Assembly: GCA_903895595.1 (NCBI GenBank)
Contig: CAITUP010000141.1
Span: 26,037-90,036, forward strand
Direction: 5' to 3'
Origin: an uncultured Acetobacteraceae bacterium
GTDB lineage: Bacteria > Pseudomonadota > Alphaproteobacteria > Acetobacterales > Acetobacteraceae
DNA: 64,000 nt
Shown: positions 20,001 through 29,523 of the stretch, in pieces
Layout of the letters: every line of letters begins with the position of its first letter
How positions within the stretch are numbered: position 1 is the first letter of the stretch
Made by a program: the position numbers and the translations under genes
Notes under the pieces: generated by a model
Told to the model about the DNA's origin: nothing
What the model saw: only the letters and a program-made list of their open reading frames with translations
The model's database searches: none

Positions 20001-20318
20001 ATCGTGGCTACGCGCGGGTCGGCCGCCCGGATCAAGGAAGCCGGCCTGCCGGTGACCGTGGTGAACAAGGTGCTGGAGGGCCGGCCGCATTGCGTGGACG
20101 CCATCCGCTCCGGCGACATCCAACTGGTGATCAACACCGCGTCCACCCCGCAATCGGTGGCGGACAGCTCCACCATCCGCCGTGGCGCGTTGACGCATGG
20201 GGTGCCGCACTACACCACATTCGCCGGTGCGCGGGCGGCGGTACACGCAATCGCGGCTTTACGCGCGGGAACGCTTGAAGTCGCGCCGCTACAGTCCTAC
20301 TTTCGGGGTTCGTTCTAG
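17076..20318 (+). CDS. carB: Carbamoyl-phosphate synthase large subunit
   Basis: 1080 residues, standard length. It makes carbamoyl phosphate from ammonia, bicarbonate and two ATP. Two homologous ATP-grasp halves are evident. The first begins [20 protein letters not shown], the second [19 protein letters not shown]. Each half has the [16 protein letters not shown] metal and ATP motif. The C-terminal MGS-like allosteric domain holds [22 protein letters not shown] 17076 is 8 nt after the AAA ATPase stop, so carB is probably expressed partly from the transcript of that gene. Confidence 0.97.
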   Translation: MPKRTDLKSIMIIGAGPIVIGQACEFDYSGAQACKALKAEGYRVILVNSNPATIMTDPGLADATYIEPITPEMVEKIIAKERPDAILPTMGGQTALNTAMKLDASGALKKYGVELIGAKADVIDRAEDRLKFRDAMSEIGIESPRSTIAHTMEEARAGLALTGLPAVIRPSFTLGGTGGGIAYNKEEFEQIVAGGLEASPTTEVLIEESVLGWKEYEMEVVRDSKDNCIIICSIENVDPMGIHTGDSVTVAPALTLTDKEYQRMRDASIACLRKIGVDTGGSNVQFGLNPADGRMVVIEMNPRVSRSSALASKATGFPIAKIAAKLAVGYTLDELTNDITMVTPASFEPTIDYVVVKIPRFTFEKFPGTPALLTTSMKSVGEAMAIGRSFAEALQKGLRSMETGYAGLDPVPAPGDGSQDAYRAALSAPRPDRLVMAAQAIRAGLSIEDIHDATKFDPWFLRELERIVLAERAVEANGLPTEAGALRRLKALGFSDKRLAQLTNQPEESVAAKRQALHVVPVYKRIDTCAAEFASATPYMYSTYEGGYGTPVCESDPTDRTKIVILGGGPNRIGQGIEFDYCCVHAAYALKDAGFETIMVNCNPETVSTDYDTSDRLYFEPLTAEDVIALIRREQQNGTLLGCIVQYGGQTPLKLSQALSKADIPILGTSADAIDMAEDRERFQQLLHRLGLLQPENGIARSTAEAEAITERIGYPVVIRPSYVLGGRAMEIVYDRTGLQRYMREAVIVSGDNPVLIDRYLNDAIEVDVDCICDGDTVYVAGVMEHIEEAGIHSGDSACSLPPYTLAPAMVTELKAETEAMAKALGVVGLMNVQYAIQDDTIYVLEVNPRASRTVPFVAKATGVPVAKIGARVMAGAKLTEFNLDDDSIAPHVAVKEAVFPFARFPGVDTILGPEMRSTGEVMGLDSSFERAFAKAQLGASVILPEKGTVFLSVKDSDKKALPALARRLIDMGFTIVATRGSAARIKEAGLPVTVVNKVLEGRPHCVDAIRSGDIQLVINTASTPQSVADSSTIRRGALTHGVPHYTTFAGARAAVHAIAALRAGTLEVAPLQSYFRGSF

Positions 20319-20412
20319 GCTGAACGCCGCGCGCGGGGGCATCTTCTCCCCGTCGCGGCTTTCGTGCTTGACTGCCTCCCTACGCAATACATGCTCATCG
20401 AAGGACCCTAGC

Positions 20413-20886
20413 GTGCAGAAGTTTCCGATGACCGCCCCCGGTCTTCAGCGGTTGGAAGACGAGCTTCGCCTACTCCGTTCGCAAGAACGCCCCGCCGTGA
20501 TCCGCGCGATCGCGGAAGCGCGCGCGCACGGCGATCTGTCGGAAAACGCCGAGTACCACGCGGCGCGCGAACGCCAATCCTTCATCGAAGGCCGTATCGA
20601 AGAGCTGGAGGTGATCGTCTCCGCCGCCGAGGTCATCGATCCTTCGACCCTGACCGGCGAACACGTGAAGTTTGGCGCGCATGTCTGGCTGGTCGATGAG
20701 GAGACCGAGAAGGAAGCGACCTACCAGATCGTCGGCGTGCATGAGGCGGATATCAAGCATGCGCGTCTGTCGCTGTCGTCGCCGCTGGCGAAGGCGCTGA
20801 TCGGGAAGAAGGTGGGCGATACGGTGTCCGTGCCGGCGCCGGGTGGGGATCGGTCTTACGAGATTCTGGGGATCAAGTTTATCTAA
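20413..20886 (+). CDS. greA: Transcription elongation factor GreA
   Basis: 157 residues, the family norm, from GTG 20413 with AAGGA just upstream. GreA enters the secondary channel of RNA polymerase and stimulates cleavage of backtracked RNA. The N-terminal coiled coil carries the basic/acidic tip ARAHGDLSENAEYHAARE (residues ~36-53), whose acidic residues act in cleavage. The C-terminal FKBP-like domain ends SPLAKALIGKKVGDTVSVPAP. Lying behind carB is a common arrangement in Alphaproteobacteria. A repeat element follows the stop. Confidence 0.96.
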   Translation: MQKFPMTAPGLQRLEDELRLLRSQERPAVIRAIAEARAHGDLSENAEYHAARERQSFIEGRIEELEVIVSAAEVIDPSTLTGEHVKFGAHVWLVDEETEKEATYQIVGVHEADIKHARLSLSSPLAKALIGKKVGDTVSVPAPGGDRSYEILGIKFI

Positions 20887-20893
20887 CCCCCCT

Positions 20894-20966
20894 CGTCACG
20901 GTCAGGCATGACCCGACCATTTTTACCCATTGGCCGGATTTGGTCGGGTCAGGCCCGATTATGACG
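20894..20966. repeat. REP-like palindromic repeat pair (copy 1)
   Basis: Two imperfect inverted units lie between greA and the threonine dehydratase gene: CGTCACGGTCAGGCATGACC and, after ~25 nt, TTGGTCGGGTCAGGCCCGAT...ATGACGG. They match the outline of the repeats at 40223, 43927 and 45890 (core ATGGTCGGG..CCCGACCAT), though they are more diverged. The right unit overlaps an alternative ATG (20961) of the downstream gene. Confidence 0.6.
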
Positions 20967-20984
20967 GTGATAACGGACACCCCC

Positions 20985-22181
20985 ATGATCACCCTCGCCG
21001 ACATCGAAGCAGCCGCTGGCCGGATCGCCGGGCGGATTATCCGCACGCCGAGCCTCCCGAGCCATGCGGTGTCGGTGGCGACTGGCGCGGATGTGGTGCT
21101 GAAGCTGGATCACCTCCAGGTGACCGGCGCGTTCAAGGAGCGTGGCGCCGCCAATCGGCTCGCGTTGCTGTCCGACGGCGAACGCGCCCGTGGCGTCATC
21201 GCGGTGTCCGCCGGCAACCACGCGCAGGCCGTCGCTCGGCATGCCCAGCTACTGGGTATCTCGGCCACCATCGTGATGCCGAAATTCACCCCCTCCACCA
21301 AAGTCACCCGCACGGCCGCCTGGGGGGCGGAGGTCGTGCTGCATGGGGAGACGTTGGCCGAGGCGGCCGCGCATGCCGGCGAACTCGGGCAACAACGGCA
21401 GTTGGTCTACGTGCATCCTTACGACGATGCCGCCATTGTCGCCGGGCAGGGCACGTTGGCGCTGGAACTGCTGACCGATGTGCCGGACCTCGACGCGATC
21501 GTGATACCGGTTGGCGGTGGCGGCTTGCTGGCGGGGTGCCTGATCGCGGCGACGGCGCTGAAACCGGGCATCGCGGTCTACGGCGTGGAAGTGGAAGCTT
21601 ATGCGGCCATGGCGCAGCGGCTGGCCGGTCGCGGCGTGTCCGTCGGCGGTCCGACGATCGCCGAGGGTATCGCGGTGCGCGACATCGGCGAATTGCCGTT
21701 CGACATTGTCCGCCGCCGCCTGACCGATCTGCTGGTCGTGCCGGAACGCGCCATCGAGGAAGCGATCGGTCTGCTGGCCGAGGGCGCCAAAACCGTCGTG
21801 GAGGGCGCCGGTGCGGCCGGGGTCGCGGCGTTGCTGACGTATCCCGAGCGGTTCCGGGGGAAAAAGGTCGGGGTCGCGATTACGGGCGGGAACATCGACG
21901 CACGCATTCTGTCCAACGTGCTGCTGCGCAATCTGCTGCGCGACGGGCGCCTGCTGCGGCTGCATCTGCAAATCCCGGATCGTCCCGGCGTGTTGGCCGA
22001 TATCGCCGGAAAGATCGGCGGCCAAGGCGGCAATATCATCGAGGTTTCCCACCAACGGCTTTTCGCCGCTGCGTCGGTTCAGGCCGCCGAGCTGGAGGTC
22101 ATGGTCGAGGCGCGGGATTCCGCCCATGCCACCGCCATCGTGGAGGCTTTGGAACAAAGTTACGTGGTACGGCGGGTCTGA
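20985..22181 (+). CDS. ilvA: Threonine ammonia-lyase (threonine dehydratase) with ACT domain
   Basis: 398 residues. A PLP enzyme that deaminates threonine to 2-oxobutyrate for isoleucine synthesis or catabolism. The Schiff-base lysine is Lys51 in TGAFKERGA. The substrate loop SAGNHAQAVA and phosphate-cradle VGGGGLLAG are present. A C-terminal ACT domain (LHLQIPDRPGVLADIAGKIG) implies allosteric control. The short single-ACT form resembles TdcB-like or short IlvA enzymes. Start 20985 (MITLADIE) is preferred; ATG 20961 is in frame but lies in a repeat element. Confidence 0.92.
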   Translation: MITLADIEAAAGRIAGRIIRTPSLPSHAVSVATGADVVLKLDHLQVTGAFKERGAANRLALLSDGERARGVIAVSAGNHAQAVARHAQLLGISATIVMPKFTPSTKVTRTAAWGAEVVLHGETLAEAAAHAGELGQQRQLVYVHPYDDAAIVAGQGTLALELLTDVPDLDAIVIPVGGGGLLAGCLIAATALKPGIAVYGVEVEAYAAMAQRLAGRGVSVGGPTIAEGIAVRDIGELPFDIVRRRLTDLLVVPERAIEEAIGLLAEGAKTVVEGAGAAGVAALLTYPERFRGKKVGVAITGGNIDARILSNVLLRNLLRDGRLLRLHLQIPDRPGVLADIAGKIGGQGGNIIEVSHQRLFAAASVQAAELEVMVEARDSAHATAIVEALEQSYVVRRV

Positions 22182-22249
22182 AACATTATGATAATTGCGG
22201 CGGGGTGCGGGATTCGTTAGGCAAGCCCTTCCAATCAGGATAATTCCGA

Positions 22250-23152
22250 ATGACCATGCGTCCCGCGCATTTGAAAGCGCTTGAAGCCGAGAGTATTCAC
22301 ATTCTGCGGGAGGTCGCGGCGCAGGCGGCCAATCCGGTGCTGCTCTATTCGATCGGCAAGGACTCCTCGGTTTTACTGCATTTGGCGCGGAAGGCGTTTT
22401 TCCCCGCGAAGCCGCCGTTTCCGCTGCTGCACATCGATACGACCTGGAAATTCCGGGACATGATCGTGTTCCGCGACAAGACCGTGCAGCAATTCGGGTT
22501 CGAATTGCGGAAGCATACCAACCCCGATGGTTTGCGCGATGGCATCAATCCGTTCGATCACGGCAGCGCGTATACGCAGATCATGAAAACCGATGCGCTG
22601 AAACAAGCTTTGACAATCGGTAAATACGATTTCGCCATCGGCGGCGCCCGCCGGGACGAGGAACGCTCGCGCGCCAAGGAACGCGTCTTTTCCGTGCGCG
22701 GGCCCGGTCATACGTGGGAGCCGAAACGGCAGCGCCCCGAACTCTGGCATTTGTATAATGGCAATTTGGCGCCCGGCGAAACGTTGCGGGTGTTTCCATT
22801 GTCGAATTGGACCGAACTCGACGTGTGGACCTATGTCCTGGCCGAAGGCATCGACGTGGTGCCGCTGTATTTCGCCGCGCCGCGCCCGACCGTGATGCGC
22901 GACGGGCAGATTATCGTCGTCGATGACGACCGTATGCGGTTCCTGCCGGGCGAAAAACCCGAAACCAAACTGGTCCGGTTCCGGTCGCTCGGTTGTTACC
23001 CGCTGTCGGCGGCGGTGGATTCTCCGGCAGCCACGTTGGAAGACATCGTCGCGGAAATGCGCAGCACGCGGGTGTCGGAACGCGCGGGCCGGTTGATCGA
23101 TCAGGATCAGGATTCCTCAATGGAGAAGAAGAAGCGCGAGGGATACTTCTGA
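22250..23152 (+). CDS. cysD: Sulfate adenylyltransferase subunit 2
   Basis: 300 residues. With CysN it forms ATP sulfurylase, activating sulfate to adenosine phosphosulfate in the cytoplasm. The PP-loop YSIGKDSSV lies at residues 33-41. Other family segments are [24 protein letters not shown] sequence and the C-terminal CysN-binding tail rich in lysine. Its stop TGA shares a base with the cysNC start (TGATG). The upstream 68 nt contain ATAATT and GGATAATTCC-like AT-rich sequence that may be part of the promoter. Confidence 0.96.
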   Translation: MTMRPAHLKALEAESIHILREVAAQAANPVLLYSIGKDSSVLLHLARKAFFPAKPPFPLLHIDTTWKFRDMIVFRDKTVQQFGFELRKHTNPDGLRDGINPFDHGSAYTQIMKTDALKQALTIGKYDFAIGGARRDEERSRAKERVFSVRGPGHTWEPKRQRPELWHLYNGNLAPGETLRVFPLSNWTELDVWTYVLAEGIDVVPLYFAAPRPTVMRDGQIIVVDDDRMRFLPGEKPETKLVRFRSLGCYPLSAAVDSPAATLEDIVAEMRSTRVSERAGRLIDQDQDSSMEKKKREGYF

Positions 23153-24993
23153 TGCCTGATTCTCTTCTGCGCGTCCTGACCTGCGGCAGCGTCGACGACG
23201 GCAAATCCACGCTGATCGGGCGCCTGCTGTTCGAATGCGGCTCCATTCCCGACGACGTGTTGGTCGCGCTGGAACGCGACTCCCGCCGCTTCGGCACGGT
23301 CGAGGGCGGGACCGATTACGCCCTGCTGGTCGATGGGCTGGCGGCGGAGCGGGAGCAGGGGGTGACGATCGATGTCGCCTACCGCTTTTTCGAAACCCCG
23401 GTGCGGCGCTTCATCCTGGCGGACTCGCCGGGGCATCAGCAGTACACCCGCAACATGGTGACGGGGGCCTCGACCTCGGACTTCGCCATTCTGCTGATCG
23501 ACGCGCGCAAGGGGATTCTGGCGCAGACGCGGCGGCATGCCGCGATCGTGTCGCTGTTGGGCATCCGCGATGTGGTGCTGGCGGTGAACAAAATGGACCT
23601 GGTTGGGTTCGATCAAGCGGTGTTCGACGGCATTGTCGCCGGGTTCCATGCGCTGCTGGATCGCCTGGGGCCGCTGAACGTGACGGCCATTCCGGTCGTG
23701 GCCCGCGACGGCGACAACGTGACGCGGCCGTCCACCAACATGCCTTGGTATACGGGCGCGACGCTGCTGGCGACGCTGGAGCGCGCCGAACCGACCCTGA
23801 GGCCGCTGGACGTGCCGTTCCGCATGCCGGTGCAATACGTCAACCGGCCCGATCACACGTTCCGGGGTTATGCGGGCACGGTCGAAGCCGGGACGATCAA
23901 ACCCGGCGATACCGTCATCAACACGACATCCCGCGTCGAAGCCAAAATCGCCCAAATCGTCACCATGGACGGCGATCTGGCGACGGCCGGTCGGGACGAA
24001 CCAGTGACGCTGGTGCTGGACCGGGAAATCGACGTCTCCCGCGGCGATGTGCTGGCGGTGGAGCCGATCCCGGCTTTGGCCGGTCAGATCGACGCCTGGG
24101 TCGTATGGATGGACGAAACACCGCTGTTCCGCGGGCGCGCCTACCAATTCATGCTGGGTACGAAATCGGTCGTCGGCACCATCACCGACATCACCAACCG
24201 CCTGGATGTGGACACGCTGACCGAGGTTGCGGTGCGGGAACTCGCATTGAACGAGATCGGGCGCGTGTCGATCTCCCTGTCGCACCCCGTCGCCTGCGAG
24301 GTCTACACCGAAAGCCGCACTCTCGGCGGGTTCGTGCTGGTCGATCGCCTGACCCGCAACACCGTCGGTGCCGGCATGGTCACCGCGATCAAGGCCGCTC
24401 GGTCGGACGTGTACTGGCACCGGATGGATGTCGGTAAGGATGCGCGTGCTCTGTTGAACGGCCAGAAACCGGCGGTGCTGTGGTTCACCGGCCTATCCGG
24501 TGCCGGCAAATCCACCATCGCCAATCTGGTGGAGAAGCAGTTGCTCGCCATGGGCCGGCACAGCATGACGCTGGACGGGGACAATGTGCGGCATGGGCTG
24601 AACCGCGATCTTGGGTTCTCGGAAGCCGATCGCGTCGAAAACATCCGCCGCATCGCCGAAGTCTCGAAACTATTCGTCGAGGCCGGGCTGATCGTGCTGG
24701 TGTCCTTCATCTCCCCCTACCGGAACGAGCGAATGCTGGCGCGGGATTGCGTGGAGGAAGGCGAATTCCTGGAAATCTACGTCGATACCCCGGTGGACGA
24801 ATGCCGCCGCCGCGATCCCAAGGGTCTGTATCAGAAGGCAGATTCCGGTCAGTTGCGGAACTTCACGGGTGTTGACGCGCCCTACGAAGCGCCTTTGGAC
24901 CCGGAAATCCGGTTGCCGACGCTGGAAGGATCGCCCGAGGTTCTGGCGGCGAAAGTGATCGATGCACTGCGCGAACGCGGCATCATCGGCTGA
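23152..24993 (+). CDS. cysN: Bifunctional sulfate adenylyltransferase subunit 1 / APS kinase
   Basis: 613 residues, a CysN-CysC fusion. The N-terminal GTPase (P-loop CGSVDDGKST at 11-20, DSPGHQQY G3, NKMD G4) drives CysD-catalysed APS formation. The C-terminal APS kinase (P-loop GLSGAGKST near 447-455, then DGDNVRHGLNRDLGFS) makes PAPS. The fusion is common in Alphaproteobacteria (nodQ-like). It is coupled to cysD by overlap. The end overlaps the next gene by 32 nt. Confidence 0.95.
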   Translation: MPDSLLRVLTCGSVDDGKSTLIGRLLFECGSIPDDVLVALERDSRRFGTVEGGTDYALLVDGLAAEREQGVTIDVAYRFFETPVRRFILADSPGHQQYTRNMVTGASTSDFAILLIDARKGILAQTRRHAAIVSLLGIRDVVLAVNKMDLVGFDQAVFDGIVAGFHALLDRLGPLNVTAIPVVARDGDNVTRPSTNMPWYTGATLLATLERAEPTLRPLDVPFRMPVQYVNRPDHTFRGYAGTVEAGTIKPGDTVINTTSRVEAKIAQIVTMDGDLATAGRDEPVTLVLDREIDVSRGDVLAVEPIPALAGQIDAWVVWMDETPLFRGRAYQFMLGTKSVVGTITDITNRLDVDTLTEVAVRELALNEIGRVSISLSHPVACEVYTESRTLGGFVLVDRLTRNTVGAGMVTAIKAARSDVYWHRMDVGKDARALLNGQKPAVLWFTGLSGAGKSTIANLVEKQLLAMGRHSMTLDGDNVRHGLNRDLGFSEADRVENIRRIAEVSKLFVEAGLIVLVSFISPYRNERMLARDCVEEGEFLEIYVDTPVDECRRRDPKGLYQKADSGQLRNFTGVDAPYEAPLDPEIRLPTLEGSPEVLAAKVIDALRERGIIG

Positions 24994-25561
24994 TACGCTC
25001 GCCGCCGTCGCGGCGGAGGTGCGGGCCTGCCGGGTTTGCACTCTGCCGCTTGGGCCTCGGCCGGTGTTTCGCGTGTCCACGACCGCGACGGTCTTGATCG
25101 CCGGGCAGGCGCCGGGGACGGCGGTACACGCGACCGGCATTCCCTGGAACGATCCGTCCGGGGAGCGGTTGCGGCGCTGGCTCGCGATGGATCGCGACAC
25201 TTTCTACGACGAGAGCCGTATCGCCATCCTGCCCATGGGCTTCTGTTATCCTGGGCGGCTGCCGAACGGCGGCGACGCCCCGCCTCGGCCGGAATGCGCG
25301 CCGTTGTGGCGGGCGCGGTTGCTGGCCGCGATGCCGGCGATCCGGTTGACGCTGCTGGTCGGCAGCTACGCGCAAGTGCATGCTCTGGGGCGCGGGCCGA
25401 TGACAGAACGCGTCCGAGACTTTCGGGCATTTCTGCCGGAGCGGTTCCCGCTGCCGCATCCGTCCTGGCGCACGACGGCGTGGGAGCGAAAGAACCCGTG
25501 GTTCGAAGCAGAGGCTTTGCCGGCGCTGCGGGCGGCGGTGGGCGCGGCGCTGTTGCAATAG
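24962..25561 (+). CDS. Uracil-DNA glycosylase family protein
   Basis: 199 residues. The family motif GQAPGTAVHATG-IPWNDPSG is present near residues 47-67, and the C-terminal HPS motif occurs as LPHPSWRTTAWERKNPWF. An N-terminal CRVC pair may be a remnant of the Fe-S cluster ligands seen in related families, but a four-Cys set is not obvious. It probably recognises damaged bases, though many members of this subgroup have no proven activity. The ATG lies within the end of cysNC (32-nt overlap), and the gene converges on dnaJ. Confidence 0.8.
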   Translation: MHCANAASSADTLAAVAAEVRACRVCTLPLGPRPVFRVSTTATVLIAGQAPGTAVHATGIPWNDPSGERLRRWLAMDRDTFYDESRIAILPMGFCYPGRLPNGGDAPPRPECAPLWRARLLAAMPAIRLTLLVGSYAQVHALGRGPMTERVRDFRAFLPERFPLPHPSWRTTAWERKNPWFEAEALPALRAAVGAALLQ

Positions 25562-25579
25562 GCTGCGCCGCCGCTCTGA

Positions 25580-26713
25580 CTACCCCCGCCCCCCATCGAA
25601 GAACTCCTTCACCCGAGCGAAGAAACCCTCGTTCTCTGGGCTGCCTTTGGCGTTTTTCTTACCCTCGGCGTCGAACTGCTCCAGCAGTTCCCGCTGCTTC
25701 GCCGACAGGGATTGCGGTGTCTCCACGGTCACCTCGATCACCATGTCGCCACGGGCCGGGCTGCGCAGGACGGAGAATCCCTTGCCGCGCAACCGGAATT
25801 GCGACCCCGTCTGCGTCCCGGCGGGGATTTTCACCCGCGCCTTGGTGCCGTCGATCACCGGGACTTCGACGTCGCCGCCGAGCGCCGCCTGAGTCATCCG
25901 CAATGGCACGCGCATCAGGATATGCGCGCCTTCCCGCTGGAAGAACTCGTGCGCGCGGATGCCGATGTGGACGTAAAGGTCGCCATTGCGGACGCCCTGG
26001 CCACCGGCCTCGCCCTCGCCGGTCAGGCGGATGCGTGTGCCGTGATCGACGCCGGCGGGGATGGTCACCTCCAGCGTGCGATCACGCTGCACCGTCCCCG
26101 CGCCACGGCAGATGCGGCAGGGGTTGCGGATGGTTTTGCCCTGGCCGCCGCAGGTGTGGCAGGGGCGTTCGATGGTGAAGAACCCTTGCTGCTGCCGGAC
26201 CTTGCCGGCACCGCGGCAGGTGCCGCAGGTCTGGGCGCCGCTGGCGTCCGCCGATCCGCTGCCGGTGCAGGTCTCGCACGTCACCCGAGTCGGCACGCGA
26301 ATCGGCGCTTTCACGCCGTTGAACGCCTGCACCAGATCGATTTCGACCGCCTGTTGGATGTCGTTGCCGGTGCGTGGGCGGTTCCGTCCGCCGCCCATCT
26401 GGCCGAACATCTGCTCGAAGATATCGCCCAGCCCGCCGCCGGCGCCGAAATCGAACCCGCCGGAGAATCCGCCCGCGCCGCCGCCCTGCTCGAACGCGGC
26501 ATGGCCGTACTGGTTGTAAGCGGCGCGCTTCTGGTCGTCCTTCAGCACGTCGTAGGCTTCAGACAGTTCCTTGAACTTCGCCTCGGCATCCTTATTCCCC
26601 GGATTGCGATCCGGGTGGTACTGCATGGCGAGCTTGCGGTACGCCTTCTTCAGGTCGTCCGCTGAGGCATCTTTGGCCACGCCGAGCGTGGTGTAGAAAT
26701 CCTGTTTGGCCAT
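25580..26713 (-). CDS. dnaJ: Chaperone DnaJ (Hsp40)
   Basis: 377 residues. The J-domain has the essential HPD in [10 protein letters not shown] (residues ~27-36) that stimulates DnaK ATPase. A Gly/Phe-rich linker follows, then four zinc-finger repeats: [24 protein letters not shown] and CRICRGAG. The C-terminal substrate-binding domains complete a full-length DnaJ. It is downstream of dnaK with 94 nt between, including a strong hairpin. Confidence 0.97.
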   Translation of the reverse strand: MAKQDFYTTLGVAKDASADDLKKAYRKLAMQYHPDRNPGNKDAEAKFKELSEAYDVLKDDQKRAAYNQYGHAAFEQGGGAGGFSGGFDFGAGGGLGDIFEQMFGQMGGGRNRPRTGNDIQQAVEIDLVQAFNGVKAPIRVPTRVTCETCTGSGSADASGAQTCGTCRGAGKVRQQQGFFTIERPCHTCGGQGKTIRNPCRICRGAGTVQRDRTLEVTIPAGVDHGTRIRLTGEGEAGGQGVRNGDLYVHIGIRAHEFFQREGAHILMRVPLRMTQAALGGDVEVPVIDGTKARVKIPAGTQTGSQFRLRGKGFSVLRSPARGDMVIEVTVETPQSLSAKQRELLEQFDAEGKKNAKGSPENEGFFARVKEFFDGGRG

Positions 26714-26748
26714 TGTGGGCCTTTCCCCAGGCTCAGAACTGCAAATGA

Positions 26749-26782
26749 GTCGCGCCCGGCTTCATCGAAGCTCGGGCGCGAC
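26749..26782 (-). terminator. Strong hairpin between dnaK and dnaJ
   Basis: GTCGCGCCCG (26749-26758) pairs with CGGGCGCGAC (26773-26782), and the inner GCTTC (26759-26763) pairs with GAAGC (26767-26771) around a 3-nt loop: a 15-bp stem with one bulged base. Read on the minus strand it lies 25 nt after the dnaK stop and is followed by a weak CATTTGC rather than a T-run. It likely acts as an attenuator or 3'-end stabiliser that lowers dnaJ relative to dnaK. Confidence 0.65.
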
Positions 26783-26807
26783 CGGTCAACCCAACAAGCT
26801 GAAAACC

Positions 26808-28721
26808 TCAGCCTGCTTTCTTCTTCTTGTCGTCGACTTCTTCGTATTCGGCGTCGACGACCTTATCGTTCGGGTTGGCGCCACCCGGCTGACCACCCGC
26901 GGCCTGCGCCGCTTCGGCTTCGGCTTTGTACATCGCCTCGCCGATTTTCATCGCGGCCTGGCTCAGGCGTTCGGTCGCCTGCTTCAACGCCTCGGCGTCG
27001 GTGCCTTCCAGGGCCGATTTAGCCGCGGCGATCGCGGCTTCCGCTTCGCCCTTTTCCTGAGCACCCAGCTTGTCGCCATGCTCGCTCAGGTTTTTCTCGA
27101 CCTGATGCACAAGGCCCTCGGCGTGGTTACGGGCTTCCACCATCTCACGCCGCTTCTTGTCGGCTTCGGCGTTCGCCTCGGCCTCCTTGACCATGCGCTG
27201 GATGTCGGCTTCGGACAGACCGCCCGAGGCCTGGATGCGGATCTGCTGTTCCTTGCCGGTGGCCTTGTCCTTCGCCTGAACGGACACGATGCCGTTGGCG
27301 TCGATGTCGAAGGTTACCTCGATCTGCGGCACGCCGCGCGGGGCGGGCGGCAAGCCGGTCAGGTCGAAATTGCCCAGCAGCTTGTTGTCGGCCGCCATTT
27401 CGCGCTCGCCCTGCATGACCTTGATGGTCACGGCGGACTGGTTGTCGTCGGCGGTGGAGAACACCTGCGACTTCTTGGTCGGGATGGTGGTGTTGCGCTC
27501 GATCAACCGGGTGAACACGCCGCCCAGGGTTTCGATGCCGAGCGACAACGGGGTCACATCCAGCAGCAGCACGTCCTTGACGTCGCCCTTGAGCACGCCG
27601 CCCTGCACCGCTGCGCCGATGGCGACCACTTCGTCGGGGTTGACGTTACGGGCCGGCTCGCGGCCGAAGAAGGTCTTCACCGTCTCGACGACCTTCGGCA
27701 TGCGGGTCATGCCGCCGACCAGGATCACTTCGGTGATCTCGCCCGCCGTCACGCCGGCATCCTTCAGCGCCGCGCGGCACGGCCCAAGCGTCCGTGTGAT
27801 CAAATCATCGACCAGCTGTTCCAGCTTCGCTCGGCTGATCTTCATGACCAGATGCTTGGGGCCAGAGGCATCCGCGGTGATGAACGGCAGGTTGACTTCG
27901 GTTTCGCGGGACGACGAAAGCTCGATTTTGGCTTTTTCGCCGGCTTCCTTCAGGCGTTGCAGCGCGAGCTTGTCGTTGCGCAGGTCGATCCCCTGCTCCT
28001 TTTTAAACTCGTCGGCCAAGTAGTCGATGATGCGAAGGTCGAAGTCCTCGCCGCCGAGGAACGTGTCGCCGTTGGTGGATTTAACCTCGAACACGCCATC
28101 GCCGATTTCGAGGACAGAAATGTCGAAGGTACCGCCGCCGAGATCGTACACGACGATGGTGCCGGAACCCTTCTTGTCCATGCCGTAAGCCAACGCCGCG
28201 GCGGTTGGCTCGTTGATGATACGCAGCACGTCCAGGCCGGCGATGCGGCCGGCGTCCTTGGTCGCTTGGCGCTGGCTGTCGTTGAAGTACGCGGGGACGG
28301 TGACCACGGCCTGGGTGACGGGTTCGCCAAGATAGGCTTCCGCCGTCTCTTTCATCTTGCCGAGCACGAAGGCACTGATCTGGCTCGGGGAGTATTTCTC
28401 GCCGCGGCACTGTACCCATGCGTCGCCGTTGTCGCCTTTGACGATTTCGTAGGGCACCATGCCCTTGTCTTTCGCGACCAACGGATCGTCGTAGCGCCGG
28501 CCCATCAGGCGCTTGATCGCATACAACGTGTTGGTCGGGTTCGTGACGGCCTGCCGCTTGGCGGACTGGCCGACGAGGCGTTCGCCATTGTCGGCGAAGG
28601 CAATCATGCTGGGCGTGGTGCGCGCGCCTTCCGCGTTCTCGATGACCCGGACTTCGCTGCCTTCCATAATGGCGATGCACGAGTTCGTGGTGCCGAGGTC
28701 GATACCGATTACCTTACTCAT
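26808..28721 (-). CDS. dnaK: Chaperone DnaK (Hsp70)
   Basis: 637 residues. ATP-dependent chaperone working with GrpE and DnaJ. The actin-like ATPase begins [20 protein letters not shown]; the phosphate-2 motif [17 protein letters not shown] and adenosine motif LVGGMTRMP are present. The linker [16 protein letters not shown] leads into the peptide-binding domain, then a helical lid and a Gly/Asp-rich tail. Gene order is grpE-dnaK-dnaJ on one strand. Confidence 0.98.
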   Translation of the reverse strand: MSKVIGIDLGTTNSCIAIMEGSEVRVIENAEGARTTPSMIAFADNGERLVGQSAKRQAVTNPTNTLYAIKRLMGRRYDDPLVAKDKGMVPYEIVKGDNGDAWVQCRGEKYSPSQISAFVLGKMKETAEAYLGEPVTQAVVTVPAYFNDSQRQATKDAGRIAGLDVLRIINEPTAAALAYGMDKKGSGTIVVYDLGGGTFDISVLEIGDGVFEVKSTNGDTFLGGEDFDLRIIDYLADEFKKEQGIDLRNDKLALQRLKEAGEKAKIELSSSRETEVNLPFITADASGPKHLVMKISRAKLEQLVDDLITRTLGPCRAALKDAGVTAGEITEVILVGGMTRMPKVVETVKTFFGREPARNVNPDEVVAIGAAVQGGVLKGDVKDVLLLDVTPLSLGIETLGGVFTRLIERNTTIPTKKSQVFSTADDNQSAVTIKVMQGEREMAADNKLLGNFDLTGLPPAPRGVPQIEVTFDIDANGIVSVQAKDKATGKEQQIRIQASGGLSEADIQRMVKEAEANAEADKKRREMVEARNHAEGLVHQVEKNLSEHGDKLGAQEKGEAEAAIAAAKSALEGTDAEALKQATERLSQAAMKIGEAMYKAEAEAAQAAGGQPGGANPNDKVVDAEYEEVDDKKKKAG

Positions 28722-28794
28722 GTTTCAAAAGCTCCGTTTAGCGGACGCCGGCGGCCCGAAGCACCGCGAACGCCCCTGGGGGGGAATGGTTTGG

Positions 28795-28823
28795 ATGTAT
28801 GAGGCGGGGGCGTTGGCGACAAG
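28795..28823 (-). promoter_or_regulatory. Candidate heat-shock (sigma-32) promoter of dnaK
   Basis: In the 138-nt grpE-dnaK gap, minus strand, CTTG (28823-28820) is followed after 18 nt by CATACAT (28801-28795). This resembles the alphaproteobacterial heat-shock consensus CTTG-N17/18-CYTATNT, with one clear mismatch at Y. It lies ~75 nt before the dnaK start. It would give dnaK-dnaJ a promoter separate from grpE. The match is suggestive, not proof. Confidence 0.4.
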
Positions 28824-28859
28824 GGTTCCGGGTGGATTTTTTGTCGTTTTGCGCCTTGT

Positions 28860-29465
28860 TCAGGCCGCGTTACCCGTAATCTCGGCGGGAGGCGCCTTGG
28901 CGACGACGACCATCGCGGGTTTCAGCAGGCGCCCGTTCAGGGTCCAGCATGCGCTCCAGGCTTGCAGGACTGTGCCGGGTTTCTGGCTGTCGGTTTCCTG
29001 TTCCTGCATCGCCTGATGGCGATTCGGATCGAACGGGTGACCGACCGGGTCCTCCTTCTTAATCCCGTTGCGCTCCAGAATGCCGATGAAGCTGCGTTCG
29101 ACGCCTTCCAGACCTTCGCGCACCTTGCCGACGATCGCAGGCTGGCTGTCGGAGTGGGGCGGCAGACTGTCGAGGCCGCGTTTGAGGTTTTCGGCCGCTT
29201 CCACCACGTCGGTGGCGAATTTCTGCACTGCGTATTGGCGGGCATCGTCGGCATCGCGGCGGGCGCGGGCGCGGATGTTGGCGTTCTCGGCCTCCGACCG
29301 CATCCAGCGGTCTTTCATCTCCGCCAGTTCCACTTCGAGTTCGGCGATGCGGGCGGTCGCGGCCTGCATCAGCTGTTCCGGGGTGTGCGGGATTTCGGGG
29401 TTCGCGGCATCCGGGCCAGTCTCGGTCGCCGGGTGCGCGTGGGCGTGTTCGTGATCGGTGCTCAT
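28860..29465 (-). CDS. grpE: Nucleotide exchange factor GrpE
   Basis: 201 residues from ATG 29465. It promotes ADP release from DnaK. A His-rich N-terminus (DHEHAHAHPATE) leads into the long coiled coil (ELEVELAEMKDRWMRSEAEN) and family motif RARRDADDARQYAVQKFA. The C-terminal beta domain holds GHPFDPNRHQAMQ and KPGTVLQ. Longer versions upstream would translate the antisense side of the Cys-rich gene, so 29465 is favoured. Confidence 0.95.
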   Translation of the reverse strand: MSTDHEHAHAHPATETGPDAANPEIPHTPEQLMQAATARIAELEVELAEMKDRWMRSEAENANIRARARRDADDARQYAVQKFATDVVEAAENLKRGLDSLPPHSDSQPAIVGKVREGLEGVERSFIGILERNGIKKEDPVGHPFDPNRHQAMQEQETDSQKPGTVLQAWSACWTLNGRLLKPAMVVVAKAPPAEITGNAA

Positions 29466-29523
29466 AGTCGCATCAGTTAGGGCGGCGGGTCCGTCAGGAC
29501 AAGCGGGGCGAGGAATGAAAATC

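Noticed and set aside
16965..20246. A 1093-codon open frame on the minus strand opposite carB
   Set aside because: It mirrors the codon structure of carB, gives a low-complexity Gly/Arg/His-rich product and has no domain; it is an antisense shadow in GC-rich DNA.
20319..20412. TTGACT at about 20370 as a greA promoter
   Set aside because: No acceptable -10 element at the correct spacing.
26706..28802. A 698-codon plus-strand frame opposite dnaK
   Set aside because: Antisense of dnaK, a well-known annotation artefact; no independent evidence.
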